NCBI GenBank assembly: GCA_030295235.1
Contig: AP026157.1
Coordinates: 372,001 to 436,000, forward strand
DNA: 64,000 nucleotides
From: Fistulifera solaris
Lineage: Eukaryota > Bacillariophyta > Bacillariophyceae > Naviculales > Stauroneidaceae
Direction of reading: 5' to 3'
In this document: one piece after another, positions 54,013 to 64,000 of the stretch
Layout of the letters: each line of letters starts with the position of its first letter
How positions within the stretch are numbered: position 1 is the stretch's first letter
Program-made: the position numbers and the translations under genes
Notes under the pieces: generated by a model
What the model was told of the DNA's origin: nothing
What the model saw: the letters and a program-made list of their open reading frames with translations, nothing else
The model's database searches: none

Positions 54013-54657
54013 ATGAAGTTTCCAACGCAACCCCGTAAAAGCCAAAAGCGGCAACAACGAACAGCCAAACCAGAACAGCCACGACGAGAAGACGAAGAAA
54101 TCATCAGTATTTCGTATTCGGATATGTACACGAGTTCCACTGTGGGTGAGCCCGCTTACGATATGGAGGCAGTGCAAGAAACATCCGAACCACAGTCCTC
54201 GATGATGGTGTTTTCTACACTTCATCCGGAGGACACCCCTACCGTAACATCGTTCCCTACCGACGTCCAGAGTATCATTCGCCATCAGCGTTGCACTACA
54301 GAAGAGTTCGAAGTTGTGTTTCGACAAGTTGGAGAAGACTTTACTCCGAAACAAAAGAGTCAGATGCGATTGTTTCAACTACTGACTTCGCCGACGCAGT
54401 CGAGCAATTCTTCCCATGCTCCCAAGAGCGATGAAGACGAACTGGAAACGAGTTGCTTTGGTTCTCCGTGGGAACTTACGGTCTGGACGATTTCAGCTAT
54501 TCTGGTGATTAGCGTGACGGTGATTCTTTGTGCTTTACTTTACAATCGTCGCATCGGTGACGATGCTCCCGTGACGGCTGTCCCCTTTTCGGCTTCCACG
54601 ATACCTCCGCAATGGACTTCAGACGCTTTGAATGTGACGACGACACCGAGTCCATGA
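54013..54657 (+). CDS. Single-pass membrane protein, 214 aa
   Basis: Intact ORF from ATG 54013. A basic N-terminus (KFPTQPRKSQKRQQRTAKPE) and a Ser/Thr-rich acidic region (DEEIISISYSDMYTSSTVGE) are followed by a helical patch (TTEEFEVVFRQVGEDFTPKQ). A single transmembrane segment near the C-terminus (LTVWTISAILVISVTVILCALLY, residues ~155-177) is followed by a Thr/Pro-rich end. No signal peptide, so probably a type II or tail-anchored topology with the long N-terminus in the cytosol. The next gene has the same layout; see the finding on the pair. Function unknown. Confidence 0.6.
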   Translation: MKFPTQPRKSQKRQQRTAKPEQPRREDEEIISISYSDMYTSSTVGEPAYDMEAVQETSEPQSSMMVFSTLHPEDTPTVTSFPTDVQSIIRHQRCTTEEFEVVFRQVGEDFTPKQKSQMRLFQLLTSPTQSSNSSHAPKSDEDELETSCFGSPWELTVWTISAILVISVTVILCALLYNRRIGDDAPVTAVPFSASTIPPQWTSDALNVTTTPSP

Positions 54658-55136
54658 AATTTCTGTATGTTTCTATGTATTGTTTCGGAACCTCTGGTCA
54701 GCTACGGAGGTCTGCATGGATTGATTGTTTATTTTTCTAGAAAGGGGTTTATTGTGAGCCCGCGAACTTCACTGAATCTTTTCGCGCGCAAAATCTGCGC
54801 CAAAAAGTGAAGATTTTAGCTCTTTTCTTTCTATAGTAATATTTTAGTTAGACGTTGTTCCAGATTTCTCTTTTCAACGGCTATTTATCTGTTAAATACA
54901 GATACTCTTTGAAGTGTGTTGTGCACGAATAGACGCGTCGCGGGCGCGCACCCAAAGGCCCTGAATTTTCAAAAGCCAAGAAAGCAGAAAGCTGCCGCCC
55001 ACCAAGAAAAAAAATGACTTGAAGCAACAACGCAAAAAGCTTTCCCCGTGCTATCGTTGTCTTTTCTCTCTTTCAAAGCATTGATTTTCGACCGGTTTAC
55101 TTGTCCTTTATCAACGCACTTTACTTATAGATACGA
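54658..55136. other. Intergenic, nothing recognised
   Basis: 479 bp between two similar membrane-protein genes on the same strand. No element recognised. Confidence 0.4.
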
Positions 55137-56202
55137 ATGACAAATCGACAAACGGCGTTGCCTCTATTTGACGAGCCGACCTTGTCGGATATTTACATGA
55201 GCGACATGGAAGACGACGACGACGATGACTTGAGTGACGATTCGATAGCGAGCTCTGCCGTGTTTCCTGTACAACGGATGTCGCAACAGAATGATGTGTT
55301 GATTGCGGAACTGCCAGCGAAAAGTCTATCCATGATAAAAACCGTGCCAAGTCCGATGAAAACAAGGAATCGCCACCATCGCTCGCGAAGATCACGTCAT
55401 CGTCGACAACAACCGAGTCCTGGAGAAGATCCACCGGGATACGAAGCTTCGAGCACATTGGATTTGACACGCTTTATTTATACGTTACCGGATGTACATG
55501 AAGAAGAACCTTCCAAGGCATCGACGATGCCCAAGGACCCAAAATTCAGTGAATCCACCAACCCGTATGTGCAGCAACGGCGCCTTCATTTGTGTGTCAT
55601 TTTCCTGACTTTCCTGTTCTTGTTGCTGGGGATTACGGTCGCCGTTATCGGTTCGACCATCTATCAAGAAGAGGAAGTCCCAACGGCCACTTCCGCCAGT
55701 GCCGCTCTCGAACAGGAAGATGGTGGTAGTTTACCCGCCGTGCCCATTGATCTCCCGGATAATCTTTTTTAGCGTTCGTCCTCCGTCACTGTCGCCGTCT
55801 CGTGGGGGTACTACATTTCCTTCGGCATTGAAAGATACCATTGCACTAACCGCCATGCCTACGTTGCGTGTATCCGAAGTAACTCCACCCATGGCGCCTC
55901 CTAGTATGCGGCCAACAATACGACCGACTCGAACACCCACCATTCAATCCACAGACCCACCTTCGTCGCCGCCGATCTTGGAACCTTTGGAAGTGCAAGT
56001 GTCTCCACCGTCGCGACCACCCACACGCTCATCTTTGACGGCCCGTCCGACACCGGTTCGATCGTTCGCTCCGACCCCCAGACGCGTTGAGTGGACGCCA
56101 GCGCCCGTAGAAGAGACGTTTGAACCCACGGTACCCGCCAAGAAACCAAAAGGAGAAAAAACGGCAATAAGGTTTAGTAGGATATGCTTTCTTTGTTTCT
56201 AG
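55137..56202 (+). CDS. Single-pass membrane protein with Pro/Thr-rich ectodomain, ~354 aa, one frame break
   Basis: Cytosolic-looking N-terminus with an acidic patch (SDIYMSDMEDDDDDDLSDDS) and a basic cluster (RNRHHRSRRSRHRRQQ). A transmembrane segment (LHLCVIFLTFLFLLLGITVAVIG, residues ~147-169) follows, then a Pro/Thr/Ser-rich extracellular part (PPMAPPSMRPTIRPTRTPTI, PPSRPPTRSSLTARPTP). The ectodomain is in the +1 frame; the switch is at the T-run 55765-55770, one base longer than continuity needs. Without it the frame ends at 56202 rather than 55772. Composition suggests an O-glycosylated, wall-facing stalk. No family recognised. Confidence 0.55.
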
Positions 56203-56578
56203 ACTCATCATTGCGGAAAATGATTGCCCATTTGAAGTCGAACGTCACAACCGCTTTATCACCATGGTTACTGCTCATCGGAGAATGCCTTTGTTGACGA
56301 TTCAGCCGTTCTGGAGCTTCCTCCTTGTTTGTGGCTCAAATTTTGGAATCTCGTGTGTGCCAATTTCGGGATCATGTGTGTGCAATTTTCAGGCTCGATT
56401 AACTATTACGACATGCTATCCATTCACTAAAGATTCGCTATGACAGAAGTGCTTCGTCGAAAACGAATGCTACCAAGTACCCACAAAATTTCGATTGCAG
56501 CAATGGCTGAAGCCTGGCTTTCATTATCAGCCGAAGGAGACGTCCTGCTGATTATGTTAACTGTTTCTATTTTTAATT
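56203..56578. other. Convergent intergenic region
   Basis: 376 bp between the ends of two convergent genes. Nothing recognised. Confidence 0.4.
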
Positions 56579-58153
56579 TTATTTTGGCCAGTATTGCCCG
56601 TTCAATACTTCATATGCGTACTCTTTTCCGTAATACTCACTTTTGAATTTCACGATGGTGGGTTCGATGGGATCTCCATAATAAGCAACTGAGAACACCT
56701 GTCTATATGTACGTGGCCAATATGTGGTCCCCCACTTAAATCTTCCATCAGAGTAATAAATTTTGAGGGACAAACGTTGAGTAGATGTTGGAGATGTTTT
56801 GAAACATCTCGTTGTTACATGGAACCATAACATTCGACTGTTGACGGGCGAAGGTAGAATGACAATACTTTCAATGATGCCCGGCTCCGATTGATCGACT
56901 ACATGAGTTCCCATATCATAGTCGGAGAGCATGCCTGGAACAGTGGCCCCTGTCACTGTAGCTACCGTTGAAAAGTCAAAAGTAGGAAAAATAGAGGCTT
57001 GCAAGTTCCAGCGAGTTGCTGTAAATGGCTGTGGTGGCGTAATCTCCTTGCAAAGCTCTCCGACAGCATTAATAGCAGTTTCTATCACCGTACATGCTTT
57101 TTCGGCCTTATCGAGGGCCCTCCTGCAGGCAGCCGCAATGAGAATTCCTTCTCCCGTAGGTCCAGCTGCCAGCAAGTCGATAGCTGCCCCGATTGCTACG
57201 CATGTTGTAGTTTTAAAGGTTTCAAGTTCAAGTGCGGTGCAAGTGAGGTCCACGACGTCAAGAGCAAGTTCGCAAACTTCCTCCACAGCTGTTGTATCGT
57301 CTTCCGTCTGGACATTGATCCAGAAATAATATTTGCCATTGGAGGGTGTACCCCACACGCAACCGTCTTTTGTGTAAGATTGTGAGTCTTCTGAGAGTTC
57401 GTAACAAAGACGAAGATTTGCGTCGGTGTACGGTTCACCACACTTGATGATTTGAAGCACGACACGTCGATAACCAGATGAAGTATCAGCGCTTCTAACA
57501 ACACTGTCTTCCAACACCTCGAATTCGAGTGTATCCCCTTCCTTGGCATCGCTCGGACTTTGAGAAACAAATCCATCAGGTTGCAAATTCACCGTCAAGT
57601 CAGCGGTACGCGAAGTGATGTTCGACGACGAAACTCGATTCGGGCCTTCCGTGTTCAACGATGTTGCGTATCGCGTACCGTTGATCTCCACTGCAATATC
57701 AGCCTCGTTAAGAGAAGTCCAGTTAATATCCAGGATGAAATCTTCCGCGGTGTTTGAAACTCTGCCAATGCGTCCGCTCTCATCAACACGCAAATTCACT
57801 AAGTCGGAATCGCCGCCGACAAAGAAATCAGTGACCGTGCTTGCGGTGCCGTTGGTGTTCTTCGTTCCGTGAATCTCAATCTTATCTCCCTCGTATGTTG
57901 TCGAAAGTATCTTGCTTCCTGGACCTGAATCGAAAGTAAAGTCGTTAACATCGATCTTCTCTTCCTTCTCTTCCTTGTCGCGAGGACCCTTGAAAAAGTA
58001 GCTACGATCTAAGAAGATGGAGTCCGCCGCTGCATTCGTTGAGTAAGCCGAAAACTGCGCGACCCCTTTCAACACAAGCAGCGCAGTAGTTACGACCCCG
58101 AACAGGAGCGCAAAGCGGCCTGCATTGTAGAACTCACGTGTCGTGTTTGTCAT
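56579..58153 (-). CDS. Membrane-anchored orphan protein, 524 aa
   Basis: Intact ORF from ATG 58153. An N-terminal hydrophobic segment (FALLFGVVTTALLVLKGVAQ, residues ~13-32) acts as signal anchor. Next come a charged linker (RDKEEKEEKIDVNDF) and a beta-rich region with N-glycosylation-type sites (NGTAS, NWTS, NITS). A Cys-rich section then runs from IKCGEPYTD through a helical stretch (CELALDVVDLTCTALELETF, ACRRALDKAEKACTVIETAI). The C-terminal beta-rich domain has many aromatics (WPRTYRQVFSVAYYGDP). I recognise no family. It is probably a type II surface or lumenal protein. Absence of any frame break over 1.5 kb supports a functional gene. Confidence 0.6.
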   Translation of the reverse strand: MTNTTREFYNAGRFALLFGVVTTALLVLKGVAQFSAYSTNAAADSIFLDRSYFFKGPRDKEEKEEKIDVNDFTFDSGPGSKILSTTYEGDKIEIHGTKNTNGTASTVTDFFVGGDSDLVNLRVDESGRIGRVSNTAEDFILDINWTSLNEADIAVEINGTRYATSLNTEGPNRVSSSNITSRTADLTVNLQPDGFVSQSPSDAKEGDTLEFEVLEDSVVRSADTSSGYRRVVLQIIKCGEPYTDANLRLCYELSEDSQSYTKDGCVWGTPSNGKYYFWINVQTEDDTTAVEEVCELALDVVDLTCTALELETFKTTTCVAIGAAIDLLAAGPTGEGILIAAACRRALDKAEKACTVIETAINAVGELCKEITPPQPFTATRWNLQASIFPTFDFSTVATVTGATVPGMLSDYDMGTHVVDQSEPGIIESIVILPSPVNSRMLWFHVTTRCFKTSPTSTQRLSLKIYYSDGRFKWGTTYWPRTYRQVFSVAYYGDPIEPTIVKFKSEYYGKEYAYEVLNGQYWPK

Positions 58154-59330
58154 CGTGATTATTTAGCGTTAGGAGCGGTGTTTGAGAGTAAAAAGAGGAA
58201 ATAAACTTGCACAATGAGCACTGATATTGTTTTTGCGATGAATGAAATAATGAAATGCACATTGCGCTGTACGAGTAAGGTTACGTAGTAGTAACCTTAA
58301 ACCTTACAGGGTACATCGGCTTTTGTAGCTTGCCTACAGAAGACACCACAGTACTGTAAAACAATACTACGGAGTACGTACTACGAGTAAGACATTCAGT
58401 CACGGACGTCGTGGACTTACCAGTTATCCGGGTTCTCCTCTGTCGATAAATTTCCTTAGCAGAGCTACGTGAAATTACATAGACATTCGAAGCGTTGGAT
58501 CATTCGTTCCATCATCGTTTTGTTTTCAAATCGTGGGCGACTCTTGCGTTCTGCTACGATACGAAGCAATTACGGTGGGCATCATGAAAGGGCTAGTCTA
58601 TTGTTTCACGCTTTGCAATTTTGCAGGCGAGACGTGTGAGTATCAGTCAAGGATACATCATCATCTTCTTTTGCATCGCTGAAGAACGCTAACCTTATCC
58701 ATTAACTGTTATCGGCCCCTCGTTTTTCTCCTGCATCGTCGTCCACTTTTATGACATCGAAAGAACGAAGCAAACACCTCTTCTTCTTATGCTCCTCTTA
58801 TCTGATTAATTGTTAAGTAAGCAAACGCAGGGTATTGACAGGTTGGAGTGTGAGCGTTGCAGCATCCACCGAGCGGGGAAAAGATCTTAAGTACGATATC
58901 ATCACGGCTTAAAAACTAACTGACAGAGAGTACCATTTATTCGAGAAAGCATGGAGAAAGATGATATTTTCGTCTCTCAATAATAAGAGATTATTCTATC
59001 GAAGAAATATCACGATGCGGTGCGCAGCAATTCAGTCAGAAGTCAAGCTAATAATTATCAGAGAGGACACCGCGACCGAGTGCCTAAACAGCAATCCGTT
59101 TTAAAGTTTTGTTCAAGAGTCGAACGAGAGTTATTGATAGATTGAGTCACGAGTTACGATTCAACGTATGACGGACTTACGTCAGTGTATTGGCGAGCAA
59201 TCTTGTTCGAACGTAAGAAGTAGGATGATAATTATATAGTGTGTTGTGAGTTACCGATTGGCTTTGTTATCGAAGTTGATCTTGTTATTGCGGTTATTCA
59301 TTGGATAATCGCTCAGAGGAACATTTATCT
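58154..59330. other. Intergenic, probably including the 5' LTR of the copia element
   Basis: About 1.2 kb with no gene. TACGGAGTA lies at 58368-58376. The stretch just before ~59335 should be the left LTR of the retroelement, but its start cannot be fixed because the right LTR is outside the window. Confidence 0.4.
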
Positions 59331-59334
59331 TCGC

Positions 59335-62300
59335 TGGTTATGAGCCCAGATCACGCCGATTGGATTTGATTCGATTGAAATGCGTGAATCTGAGTGTGTT
59401 GAAGTCATTCTCTCTGGTGGATGACTGATAGAGGAGAAGAAGAGGAAAGCCTTCCATCGTTGCAGGAAGAAGAAGAGGAGCCCGACAGGCTTCATTTGAA
59501 CGTTTTCTGGCAAGGAGAAAGAGATTCGGATTCGGATTCGGAGTCGGAAGAAGAAGAAAAGGATTCGGATTCGGAGTCGGAAGAAGAAGAAGAAAAGATG
59601 GCCGACGACGATAATTTGGACTATTTGAGCCAGAAACTCGGAGTTGCTCTGCGAGCGACCGACCGTACCACCCAGGAAGTTAAGAAGAAGAAACCTTTGG
59701 TCGGAAGCTAAGGATCGAGAAAGTATGAAGCCGAAGGAGAAGTCCCAGCTGCATGAAATTGCTACGGCGGGCATCGAAGCGAAGTTCGAGATCATGGATT
59801 CGATCAATTTGAATGATGGAGAAGCGGTTGCGACTCTGTCGAAGGCATACCGTGTTGATTTACGCATCGCTGAAGTTAGATGCGGTGGCGAACGTCGACA
59901 TGGATGATGTTTTTCAGATTCCGTCGGAGTTTGTGGCGCACCCGGATTTTTTCGGTGCCGATTCCGACCGCACGCAGCGAAATAGTGAATTTGTTTACTG
60001 GATATTACAAGTTGGATATGGATACTATCAAGAAAGCTTGTGATTTCTACGCGGTGCGAGGTGCAGATTGGCAGGTCGAGAATTTGCAATGGACTGGGGA
60101 ATTGATCCTCAACTGTTGCTCGCCCGACTTGCGAACTCGGATTGAGACACAGGCCCAGAGTGTACCCTCACGGAAGAGGCGGCCTACCAGAGCGGGCCGG
60201 TCTACTTTAAGATGATGATGGATTACGTTATCGTGCGTGATTCGTCGGCTATCCGAGGGCTTATCAGTCAGTTCGAGTCGATTACGGTTAAGAACTTTCC
60301 GGGAGAAAATGTGCGCGACTATAATACGGTTGCAGTGGGCGTTTACAATATGCTCGCAAATTCGATGAACTTGTCGGCCAATGCGGCGATTCGGATATGG
60401 CGAAGCTTGTGAAGCGTGGATTGATCGCGAGCTCTACGCCGGAGTTTAATAGCGATTTGACAGCCCATTCGGTGCTATTGGGACGCGATTGTACCGTTGA
60501 GGCGTTGACCGATAAAGCCAACGAGTTGTATTCTGGCTTGTTGGGAGCGAGTCTTTGGGTTGCTGGCGACGGAAAGCAAAGCGACTCGGGATTCTTTGCC
60601 GGGAACTGCTACGAGTGCGGTGAGAAGGGACACAAGTCTGTCGATTGTCCGAAGAAGAAGAAGGATGGCGATGGAAATAACAACTCGGGCAACCGTGGTT
60701 CGGGCAATGGTCGTGGAAATGGCCGTGGTGGACGCGGGGGCCGAGGTGGAGGTCGTGGTGGTCGTGGCGGACGCGGTGGTGGAAGAAGCGGAGGCGATTC
60801 GAACGGTTCGAATGACAAGAAAGAAAAGGATCCCTTCAGTACCCCGCCCAAGAAAGGCGAAAGTCACACGAAGACCATCAATGGAAAGACTTACCATTGG
60901 TGTGGACGGTGCAATCGTTGGGTCGATCACGACACCGACCAGCATCGAGCGATGTTAGCGTTAAAAGCGAGCGAAACTTCGGATACCAAGTCGTCTGACA
61001 AGTCGGATGACAAGAAGGAGTCCGGAAACTTCGCAGGGCGTTTGACGCCAGCGTTTTTAATGGGCCGCTTCAGTGGCTTTCTGGACCACTGGAGCAGATG
61101 GCCCAAACTCTCCAGAATTGGAAAGGAGTTTATGAAGACAAGCTTCCGAAGCAAGCTCGGGATTATTGGGCTGTTACTTTGGTTGCTTATGGTTGGAGTT
61201 ATGATTTTCGAAGCGATTGTCGATGGTTCGTGTTCGGCGTCGATTGTTTTGATGGAAATGCCACTTCGCTTGCATTTTATGGCGGAGGGTGTGTTAGGAT
61301 TTGGTTCTGTTGCCCCAGTTTGGTTTGACGTTACCGCGCAGACCGATTGTGCGCGACAGAGAGAGAGTTGGAAAGAAGAAGCGGCGTCGTAAACACGTGG
61401 TTTCGCAGGAGCAAGACTCGGGAGTCAAAACGCGTCACGAAAACGTCCTGGATTTCTAGGAGACGAGATTTCTGAGTGGATTAAAGGATGGGCAGATATA
61501 CCCGTTCGCTATGTTCCTACGATTCCTGAGATGTTCGATGAAGCGTGCCGTGCCAATCCTGAATTTTTGGATCTCCTCTGTGGTTTTGGTCGATTCAAAT
61601 GGCTACGGTGCCTCTCGTTGACAGAAAATCTGGCATTGACAGAAAATCTGGGTACATGCTTAGCGACACTCAAGCCGCTTGCGTACAACAATCTAAGCCC
61701 TGTTGATGGATGTGTTCAATTACAGAGCGTCTACTTTGGTGCAATGAATGATATCGCCCTATTGTGTTCGATACTGGCGCCTCAACTGGTGTTACCCCAC
61801 ATCGCGATGATTTTATTGATTTCACTCCAGTGATTCGTCTTTGACCGGGATCGCTCAGCAAGCACGAAGTTTGTGGTTCGGGTACTGTATCCTGGACGGT
61901 TCGAGATGATACTGGACAAGAGCATGAATTGAAAACGCGGGCTCTTTATGTGCCTGACGCTCAAGTTCGTCTCTTTAGTCCACAAGTGCATTTGCAGATC
62001 GAAGCTAGAGGGGGTCGTGGTGAATTTCGGAGTCACGGAAAAGGGTTCTGTCTTTCGATTTCCTTTTACGAAGAAGTCGTTGACGTTCCATGCGACACAT
62101 GACCGACTTCCACGTTTAGCGACGGATGCTGTTGAAGACCTCTCTGCGTTTCCGAGTTTTACGCCGCCTCAGGTTGCTGTGGAAGAAAATGTTCATCTTT
62201 CACCGGGGCAGTGCGAGTTGAAACTGTTACACGATCGTTTGGGACACTTTAATTTCCCTTGGATTCAGCGACTCACGCGAGTTCGCGAGGGGGATAGAGT

Positions 62301-64000
62301 GCAGGAGCCCATTTTGCGAACAAAATACAAGTCTACGTCCTCTTGTGCGCCGCCAATCTGTGCTTCGTGTCAGTTTGGCAAGGCAAAACGAAAGGCTATT
62401 GGAACGGAAAACAAGTCGAAAGTCCCAGAGAGAGACGGTTCGTTGAAAGAAGGTATCTTGACGCCAGGTCAGATGGTATCGACGGATCAGTACGTGTCAA
62501 GTGTGTCGGGTCGACGATCGCATACTTACGGGAAAGAGCAAGAGCAAGACAAGTTCAAGTGTGGGACAATCTTTGTGGATACGCTACGACGTACCTGTAT
62601 GTCGAAAATCAAGTGTCCACGTCGTCAACGGAAACTATTCAATCAAAACATATGTTCGAGAGAGCTTCGTTCGTATGGAGTTGAAGTCAAGGAGTACCGC
62701 GCAGATTTAGGAGTGTTCAAGTCGCAGGAATTTCTGAAGGATTTGGAGTTGCAAGGACAGCGAATCCATTTCTCCGGTGTCGGTGCACACCATCAGAACG
62801 GAATTGCAGAGAACGCGATCCAAACTGTGACAGAAAGCGCGAGGACGATGCTACTGCACGCGATGATTCACTGGCCAAGCGAAACGTTGGTGGACTTATG
62901 GCCATTTGCGGTAGACTATGCGGTGTACTTATGGAACAGGTTACCGAAGCAGGATTCGGGACTTGCACCGGTCGAGCTACTGTCTGGAGTTACGATGGAT
63001 ATGAGTGTACTTCAGCGAATGAGAGTGTTTGGATGTCCGTGCTACGTTCTGGATACTAGGATTCAAGACGGAAAGAAATTACCGAAGTGGAAGCCGAAAA
63101 GTCGAAGAGGTCAGTTCTTGGGAATGTCGAAGCGACACGCAAGTACAATTGGGCTTATTAGGAATTTGAGAACGGGAGCGGTTTCGCCACAGTTTCACGT
63201 GGTGTACAATGACAAGTTCACGACGATTCCGTTGATTCCGAAACCTGATGTCGAAGAGCCCGAACCAAAGGATTGGGAAGAGTTACTTACGTTTAGCCGA
63301 GATAAAGTTGAACCCGAGGATGGACAAGAATTACCTTTGCTACACGAGGATTGGTTGACTGACGAAGAAAAGAAACAGAGAGAGTTGTTAATTCGACGAC
63401 AAACACAAGAGAGAAACTTGGCTCCGGGACCTCGCCATCGAGAACCGAGAGTCGAGCGAATCAGATTCATGCGGATCAAGATCAAGATGAAGTTCCTATG
63501 TTTGCTCCAGAGAGAGATGATAGTGATGATGAGGATGTGGAAGAACCTGCTCCTCGTCGAAGTGAGAGACCGCTGACGTTGGAATCGCGAAGTATTACGG
63601 TTCCGATTTCGTAAATCGGCCTGTTAGTCGTGGAAGATTTTATGGGCCCGGCGATGACAACATTGAAGAAGTTTATATTGCTGAGCGCGATATGACGAAA
63701 TTCGGAAAGGAGACCGAGTCTGAGCTGATAGAGAAAGTACAGAAAGAGTTTGGTCTTCCGTCGGAGAATGAAGCTTTTCTGGCGAGTCTGGATTTTGATG
63801 GGGACATCTTGTCGCGGGAAATTGGGGTGCGCATGCTTTGTTGATGCGATCGAACGTCGATGAGGACGGATTGCTCGATGATTTGCATCCTTTGGCGTTT
63901 GCTGCGAAAGCGAACAACGAAGACACTCCGAATTACCACCAAGCGATGAATGGACCGAATAGTGAGGGCTATCGTCAAGCGATGGTCAAAGAGATCGAGT
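59335..64000 (+). mobile_element. Ty1/copia LTR retrotransposon (CoDi-like), fossil, truncated by window end
   Basis: Parts in order: a putative primer-binding site at 59335-59350 (TGGTTATGAGCCCAGA, complementary to the anticodon arm of a Met tRNA); gag from about 59.4 kb with Glu/Asp-rich start; a CCHC knuckle (CYECGEKGHKSVDC) near 60.6 kb followed by an RGG-rich stretch; a protease-type D-T-G site near 61.77 kb; a gag-pre-integrase and zinc-binding region near 62.2-62.37 kb; and the integrase core, including GVGAHHQNGIAENAIQ near 62.8 kb. Reverse transcriptase/RNase H and the right LTR would lie beyond 64 kb. The gag-before-integrase order fits Ty1/copia. It is broken, with roughly five or more interruptions. 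Long well-kept frames suggest a fairly recent insertion, but with one LTR in view age cannot be measured. Confidence 0.85.

Overview
The window looks like nuclear DNA of a diatom, most likely a pennate one. A light-harvesting chlorophyll-binding protein has an N-terminus with an ASAFAP-like plastid-targeting cleavage site. There is a bZIP-PAS transcription factor, a Ty1/copia element resembling the diatom CoDi lineages, a Gly-Lys-rich secreted protein and short introns of about 70-350 nt. Genes are intron-poor and lie on both strands. All assignments are by eye; no search was run.

Layout: 0-16.7 kb is gene-dense: a secreted PPC-like protein, a GT8-like glycosyltransferase, an ACC-synthase-like aminotransferase, a rhodanese, a selenocysteine-lyase/cysteine-desulfurase-like enzyme, bZIP-PAS, a TLDc protein, an SDP1-like patatin lipase, a second rhodanese that is probably plastid-targeted, and an LHC protein. 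From 16.9 to 26.9 kb the DNA is gene-poor and repeat-rich. It holds four paralogues of an unfamiliar small secreted Cys-rich family, all with the same exon structure, plus a SNIP1-like FHA protein. From 27 to 38 kb lie a disordered protein, an LRR-like protein, a trypsin-fold pseudoprotease with a Gly-Lys tail, a 34-bp satellite and an alpha-dioxygenase-like haem peroxidase. From 38.6 to 41.4 kb lies a ~52-bp palindromic satellite of about 50 copies.

From 41.4 to 51.1 kb come a coiled-coil protein, a PH plus RelA/SpoT-like protein, a small acidic protein and a compact KDM5-type histone demethylase. At 51.4-52.3 kb is a second satellite related to the 52-bp one. It is followed by a RluA-family pseudouridine synthase, two single-pass membrane proteins and an orphan membrane-anchored protein. 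From about 59.3 kb to the window end is a Ty1/copia retrotransposon (a fossil) that runs off the edge.

Two themes stand out. First, the family of four secreted 8-Cys proteins is clustered and shares an intron at the same place and phase; I do not recognise it. Second, palindrome-based repeats occur at several scales: 34-bp and 52-bp satellites, a ~208-bp higher-order array, and a dispersed ~25-bp palindrome found in many intergenic regions.

Caution: about ten genes that are otherwise well conserved each have one single-base frame break, nine of them inside or beside a homopolymer run. I think these are mostly residual assembly errors rather than pseudogenes. Where this applies, the gene is annotated over its full span.
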